From: Miscanthus floridulus | Taxonomy: Eukaryota; Streptophyta; Magnoliopsida; Poales; Poaceae | Length of the DNA: 64,000 nt | Assembly: GCF_019320115.1 (NCBI RefSeq) | Contig: NC_089588.1 | Location: 114,734,123 to 114,798,122, forward strand | Direction: 5' to 3' | Shown here: positions 1 through 9,365 of the stretch, in pieces | Layout: every line of letters starts with the position of its first letter | Position numbering within the stretch: the first letter of the stretch is position 1 | Notes under the pieces: model-generated | Seen by the model: the letters and a program-made list of their open reading frames with translations, nothing else | Database searches by the model: none | Told to the model about the DNA's origin: nothing | Made by a program: the position numbers and the translations under genes

Positions 1-2593
1 CTTGCGAAGCAATGATGCCAGGGTAGTATTCATCGCCTTCTGGAATGTGGTCGGTGCCCCCGTGAGACCAAATGCCATGACTCGGAACTCATACTTACCC
101 GAGTGGGTTTGAAAAGCTATTTTTGGTTCTTCACCCGGCTGCAAGCGGATCTGGTGATAGCCGGCTATAAGATCCAAACAAGTAAACCATGAAGCATGGG
201 TCAGCTCATCCAACAACTCCTCGATCATCGGTACCAGATACTTGGCCTTAGCAGTAATCGCATTCAAGTGCTGGAAATCCACACAGAATCTGAAGGACCC
301 ATCCTTTTTCTTGACAAGTAAGACCGAAGAAGAAAACGAACTGTTACTTGGTTGAATGATGCCAGCCTTGAGCATATCCATTACTTGCTGCTCAATTCGA
401 TCCTTGACAGCAGGTGGGTAGCGGTAAGGATGAACTTGCACAGGTGAGGCCCCTAGAATAAGAGGTATAGCGTGATCAAAAGGCCGTGCAGGAGGATAAC
501 CAATTGGAGGAGCAAAAACTGATTCAAACTTTTGTAATAGCTCAGATACTGCTGGATGAACAGGAGTGGGTTGAGCAGTGTCTTCAGCTGACAAGGTAGT
601 CACTTGGATAACTGAACCTTCTGGTAATGCCATCAACTTCCCTTGCAAGCGAACCATAGTCTGGCCATGAGGAATCAAGAGCCACTTGTGCTGCCAATCA
701 ATATGCATAGGGCTATGACCTGCTAACCAGTCCATGCCAAAAATCATATCATATGATGGCATAGGTAAAGCCAAGAAAGCTGAATTGAACTGACATTACT
801 ACACTCCCATGATAGATCACTGAAAAACTAGGGACACTCAATGGTATTACCATTAGCAAGTCAAACTCGGGGTGGAACTGCCAGGGATTGGCCACCAGAC
901 AGCATGCTAGCTAGATCAGTGCTGACAAAAGAACAAGTACTGCTAGAATCTGCCAAAATCTGCACTAGAATGCCTTGAACTAAACCCTCAAGATGGATAG
1001 AGCAAACTGGAGTAGAAGTAGCAACTGACGCTAACACCTGAACAGCAAAAACTTGAACTAAATCCTCCTCATTGGTGACTGGATCAACACATTTAGAGTC
1101 ATCCAAATGGCACATGTCCCAGAACTCCAGGAGAGCGTGCAACTGAAGGGCTTCTGGACATTTGTGGTCGCGAGACCATTTCTCACCACATCGAACACAC
1201 AAGCCGCGGGCACGCCGGTAAGACCACAGTGTGTTCAACTTGTCCTTCAAGCCACGGGGCTGATGGTCATCAGCCTGAGCCCCACCCGCAGCTGCCCGAG
1301 TGCCACGATCAGGAGTGGTAGCCGCCGATAGCATGGGCAGAGACTTGGACACCGACTTCCTCCGCCCAGGATCCACCAGTTCTTCCTACAACAAGGCAAG
1401 AACACAGGCAGCATCCACAAAAGATGGGCATTGCATATGCACAGCAGAACGAATGTCATCCCTCAACCCGTCCACAAAGCACATAGCATAAAACAAGGGA
1501 TCAGTAGTTTTGCCATAAGCTATGAGCTTATCTACCAAACTAGTGAACCTATCTGCATACTCCTGAACATTCCCAGTTTGACGGATGTGAAACAACTAGC
1601 GAATCAACAACTCATACTGATCCCGACCAAAATGATATAGGACCATCTGACAAAACTCCTCCCAGCTAACCTTCTTCACCTTTGGATCCAAGGACTGCAG
1701 CCAGTGAGATGCAGCGCCTGTCATCCGCATCATGGCTACACGAATCCATTGACTGGGCTCAACAGAATACATGTCAAAATAATTGTCATAATGACTGAGC
1801 CACAGTTTTGGATCCTCTCCATCAAAAACTAGAAAATCCATCTTCGGTAGCTTGCTACTAGAATACTGAGGCCCCCAATGCGTGCGATACTCATGCGATG
1901 CGCCCTCAACACCAGAAATCTCTCGATCCCCCATGTCCAAAGTAGAACTAGAGAGAGATCGATGCAAGACAAAATGATGGGCAGGTTGGGGAAGGGAGTG
2001 GATGGTTGGCTTACCCTTGACCGAGGGCTGAGCCAAAGACTCGAGCCCCCGGTGATGATGTGCAATGCTGTGCCCAACAGATGGGCTGATGGCCGGGTGC
2101 CCGGCAGATGATATCGCCGTGGCCACCACGGGATGGGACTTCAGGACCCCAACAGAAGTCGCCAGCTCCGAGTCAAGCACCACACGACTCATAGATTTGA
2201 GAAGGGCGATCATCTCCTCGCGCAACTGCTCCACCACCTCGTCAGACTTGCGGACCGCCCCCAACTCTGAGCGTAACTCTGCCACCGACGCATCCACCTT
2301 AGGCTTCCATTCATCGAACACCTTAGCGGCATCCTCCAACCGGTTGAATTGATCCATGATGGAATACTCCACCGCCCCGATCCGCTTGCCCAACGACGCC
2401 TCCACCTCCCCAATATGCCCACCAAGGGATGATTTGAGGTAGTTCTTCATGGACTTGAGCTCATCCATTAGGAGCTTGGTGTTGGGATCCATGGCACCGA
2501 GAATCTGGTGAAATAATCGTGGATAATTTCGTGGGGTTCCAGGATGGGGATACGATAGATCGGCCAAGGAATGATAGGCTTTGGATACCAATT
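1..2593 (-). pseudogene. Ty3/gypsy retrotransposon gag-pol, 5' part, degenerate
   Basis: Read on the minus strand, this is the start of a gypsy polyprotein. Gag probably starts at the ATG at 2492 (MDPNTKLLMDELKSM) and has a coiled-coil-like charged stretch and the typical gag core (WLSHYDNYFDMY). A CCHC-like knuckle (CVRCGEKWSRDHKCP) lies near 1190, and a protease-like site reads ADSSST where the family normally has DSG or DTG. Beyond about 600 comes reverse transcriptase: FSSSVLLVKKKDGSFRFCVD, then the first catalytic Asp in CLDLIAGYHQI and the FGLTGAPTTFQ block. The coding frame is broken by in-frame stops near 1595, 1385 and 863, so it cannot make a full polyprotein. The rest of pol and the 3' LTR lie outside the window. 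Ty3/gypsy is clear from the RT block; the lineage was not determined. Confidence 0.88.
2577..2590 (-). other. Primer-binding site of the gypsy element
   Basis: The minus strand reads TGGTATCCAAAGCC three bases inside the LTR end. This resembles the initiator-Met tRNA complement used by plant LTR elements (TGGTATCAGAGC), with mismatches. It fixes the orientation of the element and marks the neighbouring LTR as the 5' one. Confidence 0.65.
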
Positions 2594-2918
2594 TGTCAGC
2601 AATTGGAGGAAGGGAAAGAGGAATCAGAGCAAGGGCGAGGCAGCAGAGCAAGAGAAACTGAAAGCAGACGAAGCTTTGCTTGTAGTTTAAGATATTCAGT
2701 TACAATCTTCATACCCTTTCCATGGGCGAAGCCAACTCATATATGCTAACAGACTCATGCATGCACTCATTACAAGCTGGGCTCACTCATTTTCCCACTG
2801 AGGCCCAAACACCCAGACACTCTTCTTCCTGGGCCGAACAGGCTTTCCTCCTGCCGAGCCCGGCACAGCAGACTCCACTTTCTCCTTCAGCACCGAGTGC
2901 AGGTCATCGGTCCTGACA
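2594..2918 (-). repeat. 5' LTR of the gypsy element (325 bp)
   Basis: The repeat is bounded by the perfect inverted hexamer TGTCAG/CTGACA and lies directly against the primer-binding site and gag. The flanking pentamer at the outer edge is GTCCA (2919-2923). Its partner, and the 3' LTR, lie left of the window, so LTR divergence cannot be measured here. Confidence 0.75.
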
Positions 2919-2984
2919 GTCCATGAAAATTTAGGGACGAGCGAGCGAGTTCCACGTCATGTGGGATGACTCCACATGCGAGTT

Positions 2985-4219
2985 CACTGCCGGAAACCTC
3001 AAATTTGCTGAGTGTTTTTATGTTTGCCGAGTGCATTCCTTCGGGCACTCGGCAAACAAATTCTTTACCGAGTGCTATCCTAAAAACACTCGGCAAAGAG
3101 AGGGGTTTGTTGAGTGTCAAACAAAAAACACTCGACAAATAGGGGGTTTACCGAGTGTCACAAAAAAACACTCGGCAAAAAGAGAGGTTTGCCGAGTGTC
3201 CAAAAACAACACTCGGCAAAGCAAAAAAATGGAGAAAAAAACCCACCCGCCCCTCCCTCCCTCACGCACACACCCCCTCCCCTTCCTCTCAGCTCGCTCC
3301 CTCCCATCCTCTCCCGCATGTGGCCGGTGCCTCCCCTCCTCCCGCCGGCAGCCGGCCCCTCCCCTCCCTCTCTTCCTCAGCCCCTCCCTCACCGGTGGTG
3401 CCCCTCCCCCGGATCTGCCGCCCCGCCCCTCACCTCTCTCACCGGTGGCGTCCCTCCCCTGGATCCACTGCCCTGCCCCTCCCCTCCCTCACTGGCGGCG
3501 CCCCTCCCCCGAATCTGTCGCCCCACCCCTCCCTTCCCTCACCGGCGGCGCCCCTTCCCCGGATCCGCCGCCCCACCCCTCCCCTCCCTCACAGGCAGTG
3601 CCCCTCTCCTGGATCCGCCGCCCCCTCCCTCCCCTCCCTCACCAGCGGCGCCCCTCCCCTGGATCTGTCGTCCACTCCCTCACCAGTGGCCTGGGCGAGC
3701 GCATGCGGCAGGTGGCCTGGGAGGTGGACGTAGAAGGCGAGTAGCGCGTTTGCGAGGTAGCGGTCCGCAAGGAGGCCCGAGCGCACGGCGCGGGCGTGGT
3801 GGCGGGGGGCTGGTGCTGTCGGTGGCGGGCTTGGTGGTGGTGGCAGCCAGTGGTGGTGTGGTGGTGGTGCTGGCGGCGGCGGGCTTCCTGGCATGGCGGT
3901 GGAAGGCAATGGTGGCGCCCTGGTGGTGGCAGGCTGGTGCTAGCGGTGGCAGGCTTCGTGGCGTGGCGGTGGGAGGCAAGGGTGGAGGCGGCCGGCTTGT
4001 TTTTTTATTTTTTTTTTGAAAAAAATGTTTGCCGAGTGTTTTTTGGGCACTCAGCAAAGTCTTTGACGAGTGCCCGACAAAAAACACTCGACAAATACTG
4101 TTTGCCGTTAAACAATTTACCGAGTGTCGTTTGCCGAGTGTCGGCAAACGCTTTGCTGAGTGTTTTTGGGGCTTTACCGAGTGCCCTAGCACTCGACAAA
4201 GCAACTGTATCCCGTAGTG
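2985..4219. mobile_element. Non-autonomous CACTA (En/Spm) transposon
   Basis: The ends are CACTGCCGGAAACC and, inverted, CACTACGGGATACA, flanked by the 3-bp target duplication GTT (2982-2984 and 4220-4222). Both subterminal zones are packed with the word TTTGCCGAGTG and its complement (about 3000-3220 and 4025-4200), the transposase-binding architecture known for CACTA elements. There is no transposase. The interior is a GC-rich proline-coding-like minisatellite followed by GGTGG-rich sequence. The long reading frames inside are repeat artefacts, not genes. Confidence 0.92.
3373..3700. repeat. 50-bp minisatellite inside the CACTA element
   Basis: The landmark GGATC(T/C) recurs at 3411, 3461, 3511 (as GAATC), 3561, 3611 and 3661, an exact 50-bp period over six copies of a CCCCTCCCCTCCCTCACCGG-type unit. 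Because 50 is not a multiple of three, each copy is read in a new frame. This is why all three forward frames stay open and proline-rich. Confidence 0.9.
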
Positions 4220-4304
4220 GTTCCACATCTTTGAAAAATACTAAAAGATACCCCGCACATTGCTACCGGAATTTAGAAGCATTTAGAATAAAATTAAGTG
4301 GAGA

Positions 4305-4306
<2 letters not shown>

Positions 4307-4351
<45 letters not shown>
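4307..4351. repeat. (AT)n microsatellite
   Basis: An uninterrupted AT dinucleotide run of about 45 bp. It is flanked by two copies of ATTAAGTGGAGATGATAT, one on each side (about 4293 and 4373), suggesting slippage or local duplication. Confidence 0.95.
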
Positions 4352-4354
<3 letters not shown>

Positions 4355-4525
4355 CTTTTAATTAAGAGGTATTAAGTGGAGATGATATGTATTCTAATTA
4401 AGAGGTTGGAAGTTAGTGGGATGATATGACTATTAGTGGTAGACGATGTGGATAGTTAGTAGTGGAGAGATAATTTGGATGGCTTGTATATTGAGATAGA
4501 CTTATAGTGGAGATTAACTTTATAA

Positions 4526-4660
4526 TCTATACTATAAATGAGCGAAGGAATTGAAAATTAATTGTTACCGTAAAAATTTCATACCCATTATAGATCATGT
4601 CTCTAGATTTTATATCTGACATGTGGGCCTATCAGAATCTGACGGCAGAAACATATGAAA
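4526..4660 (+). mobile_element. Possible Helitron 5' end
   Basis: The sequence begins TCTATACTATAAATGAGCGA after an A, and a second locus at 47989 starts at the same base with nearly the same sequence (TCTATACTATAAGAGAGCGA). Similarity then decays over about 120 bp. Helitrons begin with TC after an A and share conserved 5' ends. No matching 3' hairpin with CTRR end was located, so the right limit is unknown. Confidence 0.35.
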
Positions 4661-4759
4661 CAGGTGTGTTTTGCATTCTGGCGCTGCCGTCGGTCGAGTT
4701 TTTTTACACCGAGCAATTGTTTACCCGCGCGTGTGTACCCACATACGCTTACCTTCGCA

Positions 4760-4970
4760 TATTTTTTTATTTTTAACACTTTTTGTAAACTAATTTTAAA
4801 TCTAATATTGTTTAATTTTTTTTCTTTAAAATTAACACTTTTTGTCACGTCTATTTTTTTGACGTGACGAAATACATAGTGGCACGACAAGAAAGTTGAC
4901 GTGACGACGACCGAGACGCTGATCAATGACCGTGCCATGATCCACCGTGCCACTCATCAAGACGCGGCTA
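4760..4970 (+). repeat. Third copy of the MULE-like terminal repeat
   Basis: Matches the left arm at 6383: ATTTTTTTATTTTTAACACTTTTT, the TAAACTAATTTTAAATCTAA block, then a GACGTGACGACGACCG-type GC segment. It has the same orientation as the 6383 arm and is more diverged. No inverted partner or flanking duplication was found nearby, so it is a solo arm or truncated relative. Confidence 0.6.
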
Positions 4971-5379
4971 GGCAGGTAAATACCGCCCGCGAGCCTGGTC
5001 ACGGCCGTGGTCGCGGTCATGTCGGACTTGGCCTATGCGTAATCGGGCGTGGCCTGTGTAGGTGCATGATGACGTGATAGGTGCAGGTGCAGGCCATCCC
5101 AAAAAAGAAGTGCAGGTGCAGGCGGCCAGCATGCATGCTAACCCGTGTAGGTGTCGGTGCAGATAAGTTAATGCTTACCCATCACATCACCTTGCCCTTT
5201 ATGTATGCGTGTAGATTTATTTTTTTAGTAGAAACAGCGTAACTTCTTACTAGGATATATTTTACCATTTTTATTTTAGTGTAAATTTTGTGTTTAATTG
5301 ATGTAAATAGACTATTCATAAATAAAAATGGTCAGAATTTCTCTAACAGTTATCTGATTATTTTTTTTGTTTTTTGATT

Positions 5380-5605
5380 CTCTGTATGTTTTATTTGGTT
5401 TTCCTTTAAATTTTTTTAAATTTGGCTTCCATATCTGGGTACTCTTTTTTTATTTTCTGTATGTTTTATTTGGTTTTTCTTTGAAAGTTTCCTATTCGGC
5501 TTCTATAGAAATAATATGACTAATCTTTTTGTTTTATTTAGTTCCTCTTTGAAATCTAACAATTTGACTTTCGTAGAAATAATCTAGGTACTTTTTTATT
5601 TTATA
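5380..5605. repeat. AT-rich imperfect tandem repeat (about 76 bp)
   Basis: The phrase CTGTATGTTTTATTTGGTTTT recurs at about 5382 and 5457, with a decayed third unit near 5540 (TTTATTTAGTTCCTCTTTGA). The stretch 4970-5380 before it has no gene or element I can name. The GC-rich stretch 5610-5830 after it has open frames in several phases and no domain, and is not called coding. Confidence 0.55.
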
Positions 5606-5847
5606 TGCCCAGAACTTCATCTCCGCCTCCAACTCCCGCAAGCGCGCCCCTCCCATGCGCCGCCGCCCGCCGCCCCAAGGTCCGCCACCGGCTGCCGCCC
5701 CTAGGTGTGCCACCCCTAGATCCGCCTTCCTCAAGTTTGCCAAAGGCCACCGCCCCAGGTTTGACACCGTCCGCCGCCCCCAGTCCGCTGACGGCCACGC
5801 CCATCTCGTGCGCTGGCCTATGCTAGCCGCCGTCCGCATAGACTTAC

Positions 5848-6345
5848 GCTTGTGTAGTTGCTCTTGTAATTAGTTGACTTGTGTAGTTGGCTAGTTACCT
5901 TCTTGCTTGTGTAGCATAGAAGTAGCTCCCTTACGTGGCTAATTTGGGTTTAGTAACCTTGTTAGTCACATTGCTTAGTTTGTGTAGCTAAGTAATTTGC
6001 GCTCTATAATTTGGCTTGTGTAGCCTTGTTATTGAACATTACTTGTGAGGTTAGGTGGCTTTTTGCTTTTGCTTAGTAGCATGTGTAGGAGCTCCCCCGT
6101 TGCTTAAAGTACTAGTGGCATAAGTTTGTATGACCTTACTCTTAGAATTGATTATGTGAGCTCTAGTTAGCCCAGCACCTTTCTTGCCTAATTAGGATCT
6201 TTATAAGGTGCTTGTGAATTTAGATAGAGTGATGTAGTCTTGGCTAGACCATTAGTTTTAATTCCGTATTTATTTCGTTTAGTCGGTGCATTAATTTTAA
6301 AAAAAATACTATTTATCTCCCTCTTGTCCACCATCTTGATCCTAT
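5848..6345 (+). repeat. Fragment of a Sirevirus-like LTR (3' half)
   Basis: Aligns, with small indels, to 50940-51380 inside the solo LTR at 49085-51435. Shared phrases include GTGTAGTTGCTCTTGTAATT, CTTGTGTAGCATAGAAGTAG and TAGTCTTGGCTAGACC. The left part of the LTR, including its palindrome cluster, is absent. The right end is decayed just before the MULE insertion point at 6375. Confidence 0.8.
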
Positions 6346-6382
6346 ATGAACCTAGATGAGTGGACGTGCAGGCGGCAGCCGT

Positions 6383-6640
6383 GATTTTTTTTATTTTTAA
6401 CACTTTTTATAAACTAATTTTAAATCTAACACTGTTTAATTTTTTTTCAAAACTAACACTTTTGGCCGCGCCTATTGCCATAGCGCGGCGAAAAGCCTGT
6501 GCCACGCTATGCATGGTGGCGCGGTGAGAGGGGTGACGTGACGACAACCGGGGCGCTGACTGGTGACGTGGCAGGGTCTGCCGCGCCATCGGTCTTGGCG
6601 CAGCACTGACGCACCATAGCCCATGGCGCGGCAAGACCTT
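6383..6640 (+). repeat. Left terminal inverted repeat of the MULE-like element
   Basis: Begins GATTTTTTTTATTTTTAACA, followed by an AT-rich zone and then a GC-rich zone (GAGAGGGGTGACGTGACGAC, CATAGCCCATGGCGCGGCAA). It is complementary to 12767-12989 apart from an extra ~40-bp insertion near 6475-6515. Confidence 0.85.
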
Positions 6641-6670
6641 GACGCAGACAGAAGACCCGCTTCAATTGCA

Positions 6671-6928
6671 ATGAACGGCGCGTCGCAACTGAACACCACC
6701 TGCAGCTCCGACCCCAACACCTTCGCCTTCCTCGACCCCTCGCCGGTGGGCTTCCACAACGCCTTCTACCATGTGCTCTGACATGTGGTCGCGCAGCATG
6801 GTCGACTACTACACGTTCAACCAGGGTGCCTTCTTTGGTGATTGAGTGGCGGCGATGACCAAGCTTGGGAGGATCGGGGTCAACACGCTGACCACCGGTG
6901 CTAGATACGTCGGGACTGCCAAGTCCTG
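6671..6928 (+). pseudogene. Captured class III peroxidase C-terminal fragment
   Basis: Translation gives NTFAFLDPSPVGFHNAFY, then after a short break MWSRSMVDYYTFNQGAFF, AAMTKLGRIGV and a terminal stop. These are the distal helices and C-terminus of secreted plant class III peroxidases (heme peroxidases that oxidise phenolics in the cell wall). The catalytic His domains are absent, a piece is missing between FY and MWS, and two in-frame stops (near 6780 and 6843) prevent expression. It lies immediately inside the left inverted repeat of the MULE-like element, where Pack-MULEs carry captured host exons. The donor gene is not in the window. Confidence 0.82.
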
Positions 6929-7019
6929 AACTAGTTGCTAGTTAATCTCGTCGGCAGTGCTGCCGCGGCGCATTGAAACGAATATGAAGCAAATAAATGG
7001 AGTTCGCGTGCAAGTTGAC

Positions 7020-7160
7020 AAGTTTTGGAAATAAGTTCGACATTTGTTCGACATAACCAACTAAGTTTCGGACGACATAAGTTTCGGACATAACATTTGT
7101 TCGACATAAGTTTTGGACGACAATATTTGTTCGATATAAGTTTGACATAACCAACTAAGT
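7020..7160. repeat. Short degenerate tandem repeats (TTCGACATAAGTTT type)
   Basis: At least five degenerate copies of a roughly 20-25-bp word such as TTTGTTCGACATAAGTTT(C/T)GGACGACA. It sits between the peroxidase fragment and the solo LTR. No function is apparent. Confidence 0.6.
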
Positions 7161-7274
7161 CCTAAGAGTGTAAGGATCTATCAGACGCCTCTGTCTTTTT
7201 GGATTTGTAGGCAACACATTGGGAGTGTAGCCAACATCGGTGTGGTCGCATTGCTGGTGTGTATGGCTCGTACC

Positions 7275-9208
7275 TGAAAGCTTTAGTTTGGTTTTAGTGA
7301 ATTGATGAAACCCTAAGTGCTAACCTAGTTCATCAAGTGATCATGAGATAGGTAGCACACTTTAAGTAGAGAAGCAAATGAAGATCATAACATGACAATG
7401 GTGATAGCATGGAGATGATCAAGGGCTTAAACTTGAAGAGAAGAAAGAGAAAAACAAAAAGCTCAAGGCAAAGGTATAACTTGTAGGAGCTATTTTGTTT
7501 TAGTGATCAAGACACTTAGAGAGTGTGATCACATTTAGGTTTGATAGCCGTACTATTAAGATGGGTGAAACTCGTATTGGAATGCGGTTATCAAAGTGCC
7601 ACTAGATGCTCTAACTCATTGCATATGCATTTAGGATCTAGTGGAGTGCTAACACCCTTGATAATATTTGTGAAAATACGCTAACACATGTACACAAGGT
7701 GTTTGCAGGGTTGAGATGGGTTTGGGTCCCTCTATTGCGCCGGATGCAAATTCTTGGTGGTTGGCACATTGGAGCAAGGGTGGAGAAGATAGAAGTAAGA
7801 ACAGAGCTGATGCCAGCGTCGATCCAGTTACCGGACGTTGAATCCAGAAGCACCGGACGCTGACTGCATGCGTCTGGTCGCGTTGACTATCGGTACAGTG
7901 GCTAGGGTTTACCACCGGGCGCTGGCTGTGTCCGGTCGAGGTGGACCGGACGCGTCCGGTCGAGGAAAACCAGGTTTCGACCCTTACTGTACTCGACCAG
8001 ACGCTGAGGTTCCAGCGTCCGGTCAGTTTTAACCGAACGTGTCCGGTCGAGGTCGGTACCTTACTGGAAATGACCAGACGCTGGGGGTTCAGTGTCCGGT
8101 CAGTTGAAGCTGCTGCGTTCGGTCAGCGTCATAGCCGTTGGAATCTGACGAACAGCGTTTGAAGGCGATGACACGTGGCATCCATCTGTGGACCGAACGC
8201 TGAGCCTAGGGTCCGGTCAAGTGGACCGGAGCGTCTGGTCAGAGCGTAGAGTACCCAGTGAAGGGGTACAACGGCTCTATTTCGTGGGGGCTTCTATTTA
8301 AGCCCCATGGCCGGTTGTGGCTCATATCTTTGGCCATTTTCATTGACATAGCAACCTTATGAGCTAAGCCAAAGCCCTCCCACTCATCTACATCATTGAT
8401 TCATCATCATAGTGAGATTGGGAGTGATCCAAGTGCATTGCTTGAGTGATTGCATCTAGAGGCACTTGGTGTTCGTGTTTCGCTGTGGATTTCGCTTGTT
8501 ACTCTTGGTGGTTGCCGCCACCTAGATGGCTTAGAGCAGCAAGGATCGTCGAGTGGAGGTGGTGATTGTCTCCGGCTCTGATCGTGGTGATTGTGAGGGG
8601 TTCTTGACCTTTCCCCGGTGGAGCACCAAAAGGTACTCTAGTGGATTGCTCGTGGCTTGTGTGATCCTCATCTTGTGTTGGTTGTGCAGCACCCTATTGA
8701 GGGTTTGGCATGTGAAGCCAATTAGCGCGTGAACCTTCAAGTGAGTGAATCGCCACAACGAGGACTAGCTTGCCGGCAAGCAAGTGAACCTCGGTAAAAA
8801 ATCATTGTGTTCATCATTGATTCTAAGGTGATTGGTCATCATTGTTATTCATCTTCATGATTGATTGGTTCATTCATCTACACGGCGGTATAACCCTCTT
8901 AATCACTCTCTTTACTTTACCGCAAACTAGTTGACAAGCTCTTTAGTGTAGCTAGTTGTGAGAGCTTGCATGCTTGGTTGGTGTGGCTCTTTAGTTAGCC
9001 TTTGAGAGCACACTAACATAGGGTAGTGTCATTGCTCTTGTGTGAATTGACACTATCTAAACTAGAATTATGGTAGGTGGCTTGCATTTTGAGTAGGCTA
9101 GCACAACACTCGCTTCACCTCATAATTGTCTAACCATTTGGTTAAGTGTTGTTGTAGAAATTTTTATTAGGCTATTCACCCCCCCCCTCTAGCCATTAGG
9201 ACCTTTCA
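7275..9208 (+). mobile_element. Solo LTR, Sirevirus-like (1934 bp)
   Basis: Starts TGAAAG and ends CTTTCA, with the perfect 5-bp target duplication GTACC on both sides (7270-7274 and 9209-9213). There is no internal retroviral region, so this is a solo LTR left by recombination. At 7835-8245 it holds a cluster of ACCGGACGC/GCGTCCGGT words, including a full GACCGGACGCGTCCGGTC palindrome. A TATA-like CTATTTAAG follows at 8294. The 3' end has the grass Sirevirus hallmark CTATTCACCCCCC...CTCTAG. It is inserted inside the MULE-like element, so it is younger than that insertion. The copia/Sirevirus assignment rests on the LTR style, not on coding sequence. Confidence 0.88.
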
Positions 9209-9365
9209 GTACCCTGCAAGTATATGATATGCACAATTACTTATAATCTTTATGATTGTTAGTTCATGGAGCCTACATATTTGAAGAAACTGCCTTTGTT
9301 ACTACCTGTGAGGCTCCTTGGGTACCAAGCGGGGCATCACCTAGCTGAGACATGCCGATCTCGTC

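Noticed and set aside
2959..4019. Three overlapping proline-rich frames (261, 301 and 192 codons)
   Set aside because: Produced by a 50-bp minisatellite inside a CACTA element; no start context, domain or splice structure.
5605..5830. Proline/alanine-rich frames on both strands as a gene
   Set aside because: GC-rich low-complexity sequence, open in several phases, flanked by repeats, with no recognisable domain.
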